Below are positions 25,347 to 33,721 of a stretch of DNA of 64,000 nt, piece by piece. Source of the stretch: Aminipila sp032051575 (lineage in GTDB: Bacteria; Bacillota; Clostridia; Peptostreptococcales; Anaerovoracaceae); assembly GCF_032051575.1 (NCBI RefSeq), contig NZ_DAMBYD010000009.1, forward strand, positions 62,001-126,000, read 5' to 3'. The notes beneath the pieces are model-generated. The model was not told where the DNA came from. It did not search any database and was given only the letters and a program-made list of their open reading frames with translations. The first letter of the stretch is position 1. Each line of letters opens with the position of its first letter. Both the position numbers and the translations under genes were made by a program.

Positions 25347-26085
25347 TTACTTTGGTTTTACAGGATAGCACACTTCTGTTACCCATTCCTCAGGATTTTG
25401 TGTTTCATGAGGACTTAGATGATATATACAAAAAGACGATCCATTAAATTCATATCCATTGTCGCGAATCCAATTTGCAACAACTTCATTAACTTCAGTA
25501 ACTTGATCATAGCTGCCTTTATATGTGGCTGAGGCCATTTGAATAGGTTCAACTGTTTTAAATACTACATTTTCTGTGTTTTTATAGGTGCCTTTTACAG
25601 ATTTTTGAACCTCTACATCTATATCATCTTCTTTATATTCTCAATAAATCCATCTCATGATTATAAGTTGAAATGACCTTGCGTACACTGGCTACATATC
25701 TTTTCGGTAATTCTTTTAATGTGACGTTATAATTCATAACAATACCATTCATTCCAAGCCGGTGTAGCGTTGCTTCTAATAATACTAATTGTTGGTTTAA
25801 GCTATCCGCATGGTCTTTTATTTCACACTTCTTTAGAGTAAGGTAAGTTTTTAAGGCTTCCACATCTTCATATTTCTCAAGGATTTCACGAATTACCCCT
25901 AAACTGAACCCCATATTTTTAAGGGCAGTAATCCGATTTACTATAGGTAATTGTGATTCGCTATAATAACGATAGCCTGTAAAATTATCTATGCACTCAG
26001 GTATAAGCAAGCCTATTTCATTGTAATGTCGAAGCATACGAATGCTGATAAGTGATAGCTTTGAAAAATCTCCAATTTTTAACAT
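25347..26085 (-). pseudogene. MerR-family regulator with GyrI-like effector domain, broken by an internal deletion
   Basis: The 5' part (26085-25633) encodes 150 residues: MerR winged helix (MLKIGDFSKLSLISIRMLRH start), a dimerisation coil and the first strand of the effector domain (KRYVASVRKVISTYNHEM). The frame then stops. The 3' part continues in another frame from about 25631 (EYKEDDIDVEV onward) to the stop at 25347, encoding the second half of a GyrI-like drug-binding domain. The junction appears to lack about 30 codons normally found between these pieces, so a deletion with frameshift is likelier than a single-base error. Confidence 0.8.
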
Positions 26086-26173
26086 TATATATTACCTCAC
26101 ATATATGTGTTTTTGAGCTCAACTATAGTGTAGAGTATAGCATAGTGTGAGAGTCAATAAACAAATAAAAGAG

Positions 26174-26227
26174 GGCGGTCTCAAAATAAATCGGTAATAT
26201 TAGATACCGATTTATTTTGAGACCGCC
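26174..26227. repeat. 23-bp perfect inverted repeat (orphan hairpin)
   Basis: Arms 26174-26196 and 26205-26227 are perfectly complementary around an 8-base loop, starting GGCGGTCTC and ending GAGACCGCC, with T residues after it on plus. It is terminator-like but does not stand at the 3' end of any gene on either strand. Confidence 0.8.
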
Positions 26228-26421
26228 TTTTCGCTTAAACAGCAATAAGCTTATAAAAATCAAAACAAGATTGTAACAATTAATTTGGTAAAATTGCAAA
26301 ACAAAGTCGAAGCTTAAAACATTTAGAGACTGAAATAATATATTTTTCTTAAATTATCAAAAAAGTGAAACGGCCTTAAATAAAAGCTATCTAATTAGAT
26401 AGAGAGAATTAAAAGATAAGG

Positions 26422-26450
26422 TTTACAACTTGTCCATTAAATTCGTTTTT
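26422..26450 (+). promoter_or_regulatory. TcdR/UviA-type promoter upstream of the group V sigma gene
   Basis: TTTACA (26422-26427, preceded by GG), a 16-bp spacer, then CGTTTTT (26444-26450). This resembles promoters read by the TcdR/BotR/TetR/UviA sigma group (TTTACA -35 with a pyrimidine-rich -10) and not a sigma-A promoter. It lies 30 bases before the sigma gene, implying autoactivation. Confidence 0.65.
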
Positions 26451-26479
26451 TCCTTTAAAAGAAAAGGGAGAGTGAATTT

Positions 26480-27028
26480 ATGGATAAGAAAAGTTTGCAG
26501 GAAGTATTAAAACTGGCTAAAGGTGGTAACCAAGAAGCCATTTGTTATTTCATTAAAAAGTTTCAACTGCTTATAAAAAAATTTGCGAGGCAGCTGAACT
26601 ATGATTGTGCTGAAACGGACTTAATCATTTATCTACTAGAATTCATTAAAAAAATGGACATAGAAAAAATGAGCGGATTATCTGAGGGTGAGATTGTAAA
26701 TTACATAATAAAGTTATTAAGAAATAAAAAAATTGATATTTATAGAAAAAACTGTTTAGCACTTGAAGAAATCCATACGGAAGAAGATTGTTACGTAGAA
26801 AATAAGCTGGAGATTGAAGATCAGATGGACTTGAATCAATTGATAAATACTTTACCGGATAAACATAGAACCGTAATCGTATCAAAATATATTTATGGAT
26901 ATTCAGATGCTGAGATTGGGACAAGCCTGGGGATTTCCAGACAAGCAGTAAACAAGTTAAAAAATAAAGCTTTAGAAAAATTAAAGTTACAAATAAAGGA
27001 GGAGGAAAATGGAAAACGAAATAATTGA
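26480..27028 (+). CDS. TcdR/UviA-like alternative (group V) sigma factor
   Basis: 182 residues, the size of TcdR, BotR and UviA. Region 2 includes YDCAETDLIIYLLEFIKKM (about 35-55) and IIKLLRNKKIDIYRKN. Region 4 includes TLPDKHRTVIVSKYIYGYSD and the helix-turn-helix IGTSLGISRQAVNKLKNKAL (about 150-170). Members of this group direct toxin or bacteriocin genes. The next gene encodes a UviB-like holin, exactly as in the uviAB pair of a Clostridium perfringens bacteriocin plasmid. A matching promoter precedes both this gene and the gene at 28676-29365. Ribosome site AAAAGGGAG precedes ATG 26480. Confidence 0.85.
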   Translation: MDKKSLQEVLKLAKGGNQEAICYFIKKFQLLIKKFARQLNYDCAETDLIIYLLEFIKKMDIEKMSGLSEGEIVNYIIKLLRNKKIDIYRKNCLALEEIHTEEDCYVENKLEIEDQMDLNQLINTLPDKHRTVIVSKYIYGYSDAEIGTSLGISRQAVNKLKNKALEKLKLQIKEEENGKRNN

Positions 27029-27236
27029 AGCGGCTTTATCGCAAGGTATTTGGGCAGTATTATCTGTAGTTTTACTTTTTTACATCATACGCACTCAGGA
27101 AAAAAGAGATGAAAAGCAAAATGATAGAGAGCAAAAATATCAGGAATTGCTAGGACAGCTCGCAGAAAAATTAAATATTGTACAGGAAATAAAAACAGAT
27201 ATCGCAGAGATTAAAAAAGCCATAAAAAAAATCTGA
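27009..27236 (+). CDS. UviB/BhlA-family holin-like protein
   Basis: 75 residues. A short N-terminus, one membrane helix (about 12-28, GIWAVLSVVLLFYIIR) and a charged Lys/Glu coiled C-terminus; this is the BhlA/UviB family layout. The gene overlaps the sigma gene by 20 bases, with AAGGAGGAGG as ribosome site inside it, so the two are tightly coupled. Holins of this type are thought to permeabilise the membrane for release of leaderless toxins or bacteriocins. Confidence 0.85.
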   Translation: MENEIIEAALSQGIWAVLSVVLLFYIIRTQEKRDEKQNDREQKYQELLGQLAEKLNIVQEIKTDIAEIKKAIKKI

Positions 27237-27250
27237 AAAGTTATAAAAAA

Positions 27251-27290
27251 AAACAACTTATAAAATGATTATTTGTAAGTTGTTTTTTTG
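27251..27290 (+). terminator. Terminator of the sigma-holin operon
   Basis: AAACAACTTA (27251-27260) pairs with TAAGTTGTTT (27276-27285), followed by a T run. Confidence 0.85.
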
Positions 27291-27542
27291 TTTATAAAAA
27301 CATTAAAATATTTTTAAATTATTGAAACAAAATTAGTGGAAGTATTGTCTTTATATAGGGGGTATTTTATTTTAGTAGCATAGACTTCTGTATATTTAGG
27401 CTATTTGGCAACAAATGAGGATAAGATAACTACCTACAAATTGTACAGGGGAAATCCATGGTAACTAAATAAAAGGAAGGAAATGTTTAAATTAATAGTT
27501 TTATAATAAGATTAGGAGATTATTAGGAAATGGAGAGTAAAA
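27291..27542. other. Leader region of the SLH protein gene
   Basis: About 250 AT-rich bases with no gene. I see no TTTACA-N16-CGTTTTT promoter here and no clear hairpin; a TTGTCT...TATTTT pair near 27347-27370 is a weak promoter candidate. Confidence 0.3.
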
Positions 27543-28547
27543 ATGAGAAAAAATAAATTTACTAAAATATTAATGACTTGTGTGGTTTGTGGAACTGTTG
27601 CATTGAATTTCAGTCCTGTTTTTGCAGCAAATAATTCTTGGTCAGCGCAGGCCATAAGTGATTTTTTATCAAATAAGATAGACGCACCAACCGTTTTAAA
27701 AGATGAGAAATACCTATTAGAAATAACAAGAGAAGAATTTGCTGAACTAATTGTTGGAATTTATGCAAAGTCTAACAATATGGATAAAAAAAGTATAAAA
27801 ATAAAAGAGAATCCGTTCAAAGATACTACAAATATAGATGTGCAAAGAGCCTATTCTCTGGGGATTATTCAAGGAGTAGGTAAAACTACATTTGATCCAA
27901 ATAGTAATATAACGCGAGAGCAGATAGCAACAATGTTGACTAGATTTTTAAATATTAAAAAAATAGATACAAGTTCAACTAATAACTTAAATAGTTTTAC
28001 GGATAAAAATGATATAAGCAATTGGTCTTTTGACTCATTGTCTTATTGCGTGGATAACCAGATAATCCAAGGGGCTCAAAATCAATTACAGCCTAAAGAA
28101 TCCACCACTGTAGAGCAAGCTATTACTATGCTTGACAGAATAGCCATTAAGAATAATTGGATCACTAAATCTAAAGACATATATGTGTTTGGATTTTTAC
28201 TTCCAAATGATACACAAATACAGTATGAACTTGCTGGGAATGTTGCTTTTGAATTGCGAATTGACTGGAATAATGTCACTGACCCAGAAAAGACCAAAAA
28301 AGATTTAGAGTATATGTTGAATAAAAGATTTAAAGGATTTAATACTCAAATTAAACAAGTAAATGATGTTGTGATAAAGGCGAAACAATGTAAAGAGACT
28401 CAAGGAACATTTGACAGTGAAAAGCTAACGGTCAAGGAATATGAGATATGGGTGAGTGGAATTGAAAATAAAACATATATTCGTTTTGAAGATGCGAGTC
28501 GACTAGGTGACGTGCCGCCTATTCCATCTCCTCAAAATCATCCGTGA
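27543..28547 (+). CDS. Secreted SLH-domain protein with unknown C-terminal domain
   Basis: 334 residues. Signal peptide (about 1-28, cleavage near VFAAN). S-layer-homology repeats cover about residues 50-215: NPFKDTTNIDVQRAYSLGII, TFDPNSNITREQIATMLTRF and a third weaker unit, so it should attach to cell-wall polymers. Residues 216-334 (starting KDIYVFGFLLPND) form a domain I do not recognise. It lies between the sigma-holin pair and the convergent leaderless-protein gene, but no sigma-type promoter was found for it, so membership of that system is unproven. Confidence 0.85.
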   Translation: MRKNKFTKILMTCVVCGTVALNFSPVFAANNSWSAQAISDFLSNKIDAPTVLKDEKYLLEITREEFAELIVGIYAKSNNMDKKSIKIKENPFKDTTNIDVQRAYSLGIIQGVGKTTFDPNSNITREQIATMLTRFLNIKKIDTSSTNNLNSFTDKNDISNWSFDSLSYCVDNQIIQGAQNQLQPKESTTVEQAITMLDRIAIKNNWITKSKDIYVFGFLLPNDTQIQYELAGNVAFELRIDWNNVTDPEKTKKDLEYMLNKRFKGFNTQIKQVNDVVIKAKQCKETQGTFDSEKLTVKEYEIWVSGIENKTYIRFEDASRLGDVPPIPSPQNHP

Positions 28548-28585
28548 AATCCCTATGAAATAAAGACTACTAAACATTTTTAATG

Positions 28586-28656
28586 ATCAAAAGAGCATTA
28601 GTTCAAGGAAGGGATACCAAAAATTAAACCTGCGCCAATGCTCTTTTGATTTCTTA
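28586..28656. terminator. Bidirectional terminator between the SLH and leaderless-protein genes
   Basis: A 14-bp perfect stem (28586-28599 with 28637-28650; ATCAAAAGAGCATT arm) with a 37-base loop separates two convergent genes. The loop is unusually large. Confidence 0.75.
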
Positions 28657-28675
28657 CAGTTCATATTTTTATATA

Positions 28676-29365
28676 TTAAACTGCAAAGTTGGGATCTTTC
28701 TGATTAAAGCTTGCACTTGATGTATCTGAAACAAAAGTCGTTCCGCTTGGAGTATTAACACCTTTGCAGTATGTGTTAAAAGTAGTCCTAGATATATTAG
28801 GATCTAGTTTGTTTGGAACCCACTCTGATTTGGAATCAAGTGCAAGATACGTACCGTTAGTTTTGGTAAATGTTGTATTTGAGAATTTTGCATTTTTATA
28901 ATACGCATTTGCTGGTATTGTTGCGTTTGTATTTGATGCAATTACCATTTCACGATAGATTTGGCATCCCCTATTTAAAGAGTTATACATTGCAGGTGAA
29001 ATTGGTGCTTTATCTACGACAGAACCAAACTGAGTTACAATATATCGGTTATTACCTTCAGCAGAAAGCCAGCTTTTTAATGTTTTAGTCCCTGTTGCTT
29101 TAGCAAGGGGGCCGCTATGCCATTTTGAGTCCACATTTGCAAACAGTCTGTAATATCCATTGTTTTCATATGCAACACCTACATCAATCGTGTATGTTCC
29201 ATCGAAAAAAACATGGAAAAATTCTGGAACTGTATTATAGCTTGCATCATTTGGATTTGGGTATGATGCTAAAGCAGCTGTCGGTACAGTTAGTTCGCTT
29301 GATACCGCATTGAAAATATTTTTGGCTGGTGATTTTCTAAAAACTATATGTGCTCCACCACTCAT
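28676..29365 (-). CDS. Leaderless protein of unknown function under a TcdR/UviA-type promoter
   Basis: 229 residues with no signal peptide or membrane helix. The composition (rich in Asn, Thr, Ser and aromatic residues; segments such as FFHVFFDGTYTIDVGV and NNGYYRLFANVDSKWHSG) resembles extracellular beta-rich proteins. No family recognised. Its promoter region carries the same TTTACA-N16-CGTTTTT element as the sigma gene, and a holin gene is 1.4 kb away. The inference is a protein made under the group V sigma factor and released by the holin rather than by Sec. Ribosome site GAGGT precedes the ATG. Toxin, bacteriocin and enzyme are all possible. Confidence 0.7.
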   Translation of the reverse strand: MSGGAHIVFRKSPAKNIFNAVSSELTVPTAALASYPNPNDASYNTVPEFFHVFFDGTYTIDVGVAYENNGYYRLFANVDSKWHSGPLAKATGTKTLKSWLSAEGNNRYIVTQFGSVVDKAPISPAMYNSLNRGCQIYREMVIASNTNATIPANAYYKNAKFSNTTFTKTNGTYLALDSKSEWVPNKLDPNISRTTFNTYCKGVNTPSGTTFVSDTSSASFNQKDPNFAV

Positions 29366-29445
29366 TTTTATTACCTCTTTCTTTCTGTAAAATTAATAAA
29401 TTGGAATAATTGTTTTGTACTTTAATCGATTAAAAATACATAAAT

Positions 29446-29474
29446 AAAAACGAAAATTAGGAGGTAAGTGTAAA
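29446..29474 (-). promoter_or_regulatory. TcdR/UviA-type promoter of the leaderless-protein gene
   Basis: On the minus strand TTTACA (29469-29474, preceded by GG), a 16-bp spacer and CGTTTTT (29446-29452). Elements and spacing are identical to the promoter before the sigma gene at 26480. Confidence 0.65.
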
Positions 29475-29507
29475 CCAAAAGTAAAAATTTTTAGAAGCAA
29501 AATAATG

Positions 29508-29541
29508 AACCAAGTGCAAATTAGGTGCACTTGGTTTTTTA
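29508..29541 (+). terminator. Orphan terminator on the plus strand
   Basis: AACCAAGTGCA (29508-29518) pairs with TGCACTTGGT (29526-29535) followed by TTTTTT. No plus-strand gene ends here; an isolated GGAGG is at 29460-29464 with no open frame behind it. It may be left from a lost short gene or may end an antisense transcript. Confidence 0.7.
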
Positions 29542-29750
29542 TTAGCGTAGTTTTTTAAGTATTTATAAATGAAGTCTTTCTTAATTATGAAGATAACAAA
29601 TAATTGTAGCAATCTAAGTACAAGATGTAATACAATTGGAATATAATTATTAATAGCATTATAAATTATTTGAAATTAGACAATATAAGTACAAGTTGGG
29701 AGATTTTGTTGTAATCGTAATAAAATATGAACAAGGAGTCTGTGAATAAT

Positions 29751-32087
29751 ATGAAAAAAACTAGGTCATTTACCACTACTATTTTATGGGCGTTTATAAT
29801 ACTTAATATTTCATCTTTAATGATTCTTACATTTTCCATAAAGTATGAAGATGAAGAGCGTGCTTTGAGTAGTGCAAGAACTAGTTTATTGGAAATAGTA
29901 ACGGAAAAAGCAAAACTAATATCTATCTCACTTAAAAATATAGAGGACAAAACGGAAACCATGGCAGACTGGATGGAATATTTTTTGAACCAGGAGGTTT
30001 CAGAAGAAATGGCAGTAGCATATTATGCAAAAGAAAAAGATGGAGCACTGATAAGAAAAGAACCAATCAATAGAAGTGATAATAATTACAGTGCAATTTT
30101 TTTGCCGAATAATATATCAATCACACCTCAAATTGTTAAAGAGATAAATTCTACAGAGGATTTGGATCCGATATTTAATAAAGTCTTAGAGCATGAGAAA
30201 ATGTTAAAATGGGTGTACATTGCCACCAAAAATGAACTTTTACGTGTATTACCATTTTATGATGTAGGCGTATTTAAAAGTGATCATTGGCAGACTGAGG
30301 ATACCTTTTATAAAATAGCGGAAGAAAAAAATAATCCACAACGTAATAGTGTTTGGACTTCTCCGTATGTGGATTATTTGGGGACAGGCTGGACAATAAG
30401 CTGCTCGCATCCTGTATACGATAGTAATAATAATATGTTCGGAGTAGTGTGTGCTGATGTAGGAATAGAAGAGTTAAGGGAAAAGTTTTTAGAAGGATTT
30501 AAACTTGGAGAATCAGGTAAAATCTATCTTTTGACTGATTCAGGAAGTATTATTTATCATCCAGATTATCAAATAAGAGCGGAGAAGCAAGGGGAGTTAT
30601 ATAATAAAAATATCTTTGAGGATAAAACCCTGAGTCCAGCTAAAATAAAAATACTTAAACGAGCTTTGGAGCAAAAACAATCACTATTTCAATTTACTGA
30701 TCACGGCCAAGATAAAATGCTGTCCAGTTGCAGGATAGATGGACAGCCGTGGACATTAATAATTGAAATAAACAAAAAAGAATTTTTATCTCAAAATCGT
30801 ATAGATGGAAAAACATTAAGTCAGTTAATATTTATTGGAATGGTATTAGCTGTAGTTCTTGTAGTAATTTTATATTATGAATTCTCAGTACCGATGAGGT
30901 CATTAGTTGAGGGAGTGAGAACTATTTCAGGTGGAGGTTTTGGAAAAGTGCGGAATAATACAAGCTTTTCTGAAATAAATGAGTTATCAGAAGCTTTTAA
31001 TAACATGAACGATAATATTCAAGAATACACAGAGAGTATTTTGCGTAAAAATAATGAAATAACAACGGTATTAAATGCCATAGATGGGATTTTAATGATA
31101 ATTGATACAGATAGAAATGTAAAAATTGCAAATGAAAGGACTGAAGAAAAACTATTACAGGAAAACAGGAATAGTCATAAATGTTATACAATCTTGGCAA
31201 ATAGAAAAGACGTATGTGAAAATTGTATTTTAGATAAAATTTTAGAAGAGAAGCAACAAATTGAAAAACAACTTACTATAGGCAGTGAAATCTATAAAAA
31301 TATTTGTTACCCAATAATAGAAGCATCAGGCGAAATTAAAGAAGTTGTAATTTTAAGTCAGTGTATTACAAAGAGTATTGCAATGAAAACGGAATTGCAG
31401 CAAATTGAAAAAATGGCTGAAATTGGCCAATTCTCCGCTGCAATTGCTCATGAGATAAAGAATCCTCTCGCTGTTATAAAGGGAGCAACATATATTATGA
31501 ATACTTATAATAACGTGAACACAGTGGCTGGAGCATATACTGAGGAAATAGAATTGGTGGAAAACGCTGTGAAAGAAGCCGAGCATGTTATTGCAACGTT
31601 ATTAGACTTTTCTGCAAAGGACACGGAGGTCAGTGGGTTTGTAAATTTAAAAAAGCTAGTTGAGCAAATTTTGATGGTTGCTAAAAAAGAAATTATTAAA
31701 AAAGATATAAAAGTTGTTGTAGATATTGAAGTAGAGGCATTTTTCTATAGCGGAAAGATAGAACCAATTAAAATAATCCTCCAAAATTTAATTAATAATT
31801 CCATACAAGCCATTACGGAAAATGGACAAGTTTCTATTTATGCAGGAAAAGCAGGTAGAAAGGAACTTTTGATTAAGATTAAGGACAATGGCTCAGGTAT
31901 AACTATGCAGCCAAGATCAAAGATTTTTGAACCGTTTATTACCACCAAAAAGGAAAGTGGAGGGACAGGAATAGGGCTATGGATTACTAAGACTCTAGTG
32001 GATGGAATGGCAGGCAGTATATCCGTAGATGAAGAAATATCTAATGGAACAGAAATAAAAGTGATTTTACCAATTATAACAGAATAG
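29751..32087 (+). CDS. Membrane sensor histidine kinase (Cache-HAMP-PAS)
   Basis: About 778 residues. First helix about 8-30; extracytoplasmic Cache-like domain about 40-345; second helix about 355-378; HAMP about 380-430; PAS about 440-545 with a Cys triad (KCYTILANRKDVCENC) typical of PAS domains that may bind iron or sense redox. HisKA has IAHEIKNPLAV (His about 567), and the ATPase domain has NLINNSIQAI and GTGIGLWITK. An ATG at 29727 is an alternative start; 29751 gives a cleaner N-terminus. It pairs with the NtrC-type regulator 32 bases downstream and probably senses an extracellular amino acid or amide. Confidence 0.9.
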   Translation: MKKTRSFTTTILWAFIILNISSLMILTFSIKYEDEERALSSARTSLLEIVTEKAKLISISLKNIEDKTETMADWMEYFLNQEVSEEMAVAYYAKEKDGALIRKEPINRSDNNYSAIFLPNNISITPQIVKEINSTEDLDPIFNKVLEHEKMLKWVYIATKNELLRVLPFYDVGVFKSDHWQTEDTFYKIAEEKNNPQRNSVWTSPYVDYLGTGWTISCSHPVYDSNNNMFGVVCADVGIEELREKFLEGFKLGESGKIYLLTDSGSIIYHPDYQIRAEKQGELYNKNIFEDKTLSPAKIKILKRALEQKQSLFQFTDHGQDKMLSSCRIDGQPWTLIIEINKKEFLSQNRIDGKTLSQLIFIGMVLAVVLVVILYYEFSVPMRSLVEGVRTISGGGFGKVRNNTSFSEINELSEAFNNMNDNIQEYTESILRKNNEITTVLNAIDGILMIIDTDRNVKIANERTEEKLLQENRNSHKCYTILANRKDVCENCILDKILEEKQQIEKQLTIGSEIYKNICYPIIEASGEIKEVVILSQCITKSIAMKTELQQIEKMAEIGQFSAAIAHEIKNPLAVIKGATYIMNTYNNVNTVAGAYTEEIELVENAVKEAEHVIATLLDFSAKDTEVSGFVNLKKLVEQILMVAKKEIIKKDIKVVVDIEVEAFFYSGKIEPIKIILQNLINNSIQAITENGQVSIYAGKAGRKELLIKIKDNGSGITMQPRSKIFEPFITTKKESGGTGIGLWITKTLVDGMAGSISVDEEISNGTEIKVILPIITE

Positions 32088-32119
32088 GTGATACTTATAG
32101 AAACTAAGGAGGTGTGGTC

Positions 32120-33490
32120 ATGTATAATATACCGATATTACTTGTAGATGATGATACAGAGCTACTAAAAGTTTATAAAAAAATTTTTACAATAAATGGA
32201 TTTAATGTTTTGGTTGAAGCAGATAGCCAGAGAGCATTAAAAACTGTGGAGACCACAAATATTGCAGTAGTGATATCAGATATTATTATGCCTAAGCTAA
32301 ATGGATTAGAATTATTATTAGCTATAAAAGTAATAAGACCTAACATAGAGGTTATTATGCTAACTGCAGAGGGCTCAATTTCTGGAGCTGTCGAGGCTGT
32401 AAAAAATGGAGCTTTTTCATATTTGAAAAAACCCGTAGATATTGACGATTTAATTGCAAATATAAAAAAAGCATATGAAATTTTTATGATTAAAGAGGAA
32501 AATTGTGAACTTAAGCTGCAGATTACTGAAAACTTACACACAAGAATGCTGATAGGGCAAAGTGAAAAGATTATAAGTCTTTGCAGAGACGCTGAGAAAA
32601 TAGCGAAAAGTGATGTAGCTGTATTAATTTTAGGAGAGAGTGGAACCGGAAAAGAAGTTTTAGCTAACTTTATTCATCAACATAGTTTAAGAAAAGAAAA
32701 ACCTTTTATCTGTATAAATTGTGCTGCACTAAATGAGAACTTATTTGAGAGTGAACTTTTTGGATATGAAAAAGGGGCATTTACAGGTGCGGATAAAATT
32801 AAAAAAGGGAGATTTGAATTAGCCGCAGGGGGAACGATTTTTCTCGACGAGATAGGAGAATTGTCTTTAAATACTCAAGCAAAGTTATTAAGAGTTTTGC
32901 AGGAAAAGTCCTTTGAAAGAGTTGGTGGAACAGAAACTATAAGTAGTAATTTCAGGCTAATTGCAGCAACAAACCGAGATTTAAAAAGTGATGTTAAAGA
33001 CTTTAAATTTCGTGAAGATCTGTATTATAGAATTAATGTTATGCCTTTAACGATCCCTCCACTGAGGGAAAGAATGGATGATATTCCTATTCTGGTGGAT
33101 AGTTTTGTCAGGGAGTTATCCATTGAGATGAAAAAGAAAGTGAATAAAATAGATGTAGCTTTAATTTCAATATTAATGAAATACCAATGGCCGGGTAATG
33201 TCAGAGAACTAAGAAATGTTATGGAGAGGCTAGTAGTATTATCCAATGAAGGGAGACTATTAATACAAGATTTGCCCGATGAAATCAGCGGATATAAGTG
33301 GCCTATAGATGAAACAACAGAAGAGGATTTAGAAGGATATAAGTTAAAAAATGCTACAAAAGAATTTGAAAAGCAATATATTATAAAGTGCATGGATCGA
33401 AACGAATGGAACGTAAGCAGAGCGGCACAGGAATTAGGTCTAGCAAGGAAAAATTTATATAAGAAATTAAAAGAATATGAAATAACATAA
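32120..33490 (+). CDS. NtrC-family sigma-54-dependent response regulator
   Basis: 456 residues. Receiver domain with phospho-acceptor Asp in VVISDIIMP (about residue 53). AAA+ domain with Walker A GESGTGKE (about 171), the sigma-54 contact loop GAFTGA and Walker B GGTIFLDEIG. Fis-type helix-turn-helix at the C-terminus (NVSRAAQELGLARKNLYKKL). Start ATG 32120 lies 7 bases after TAAGGAGG. It is cognate to the kinase just upstream. A sigma-54 promoter lies 155 bases past its stop codon, so the target is most likely the hydrolase-permease operon. Confidence 0.95.
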   Translation: MYNIPILLVDDDTELLKVYKKIFTINGFNVLVEADSQRALKTVETTNIAVVISDIIMPKLNGLELLLAIKVIRPNIEVIMLTAEGSISGAVEAVKNGAFSYLKKPVDIDDLIANIKKAYEIFMIKEENCELKLQITENLHTRMLIGQSEKIISLCRDAEKIAKSDVAVLILGESGTGKEVLANFIHQHSLRKEKPFICINCAALNENLFESELFGYEKGAFTGADKIKKGRFELAAGGTIFLDEIGELSLNTQAKLLRVLQEKSFERVGGTETISSNFRLIAATNRDLKSDVKDFKFREDLYYRINVMPLTIPPLRERMDDIPILVDSFVRELSIEMKKKVNKIDVALISILMKYQWPGNVRELRNVMERLVVLSNEGRLLIQDLPDEISGYKWPIDETTEEDLEGYKLKNATKEFEKQYIIKCMDRNEWNVSRAAQELGLARKNLYKKLKEYEIT

Positions 33491-33530
33491 ACAGAAAAAG
33501 TGTAACCATTGAGTTACACTTTTTCTGTTT
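33491..33530 (+). terminator. Terminator of the kinase-regulator operon
   Basis: A 16-bp perfect stem (33491-33506 with 33513-33528; arm ACAGAAAAAGTGTAAC) with only a short T-rich tail. Confidence 0.8.
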
Positions 33531-33532
33531 AT

Positions 33533-33548
33533 GTTACTAAAAAGTAAC
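33533..33548. promoter_or_regulatory. Candidate upstream activator site for the NtrC-type regulator
   Basis: GTTACT-AAAA-AGTAAC is a perfect dyad about 100 bp upstream of the -24 element at 33645, the usual enhancer distance. The terminator next to it also contains GTAAC/GTTAC arms. Confidence 0.45.
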
Positions 33549-33644
33549 AAGATAATAAGCGAATCACCTATATGTAAAAAAATGAAATGGCGTATAACGT
33601 TGAAAAATCAGTATAAGAATGAAATTTTATTAAATTCAGAAAAT

Positions 33645-33660
33645 TGGCACACGCATTGCG
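33645..33660 (+). promoter_or_regulatory. Sigma-54 promoter of the hydrolase-permease operon
   Basis: TGGCAC-N5-TTGCG fits the -24/-12 consensus TGGCAC-N5-TTGC with correct spacing of the GG and GC pairs (33646-33647 and 33658-33659). It lies 62 bases before the hydrolase start. Confidence 0.85.
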
Positions 33661-33721
33661 ATATATATGTGCAAATGAATTTATAAATTTATCTTTTGTA
33701 ATTGTGAGGGAGGAAGTTATT

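Noticed and set aside
27009..27236. The UviB-like holin as evidence of a prophage.
   Set aside because: It overlaps a dedicated sigma gene and there are no other phage genes; the uviAB-like arrangement explains it better.
27291..27542. A group V sigma promoter for the SLH protein gene.
   Set aside because: No TTTACA followed at 16-17 bases by a CGTTTTT-like element was found in this leader.
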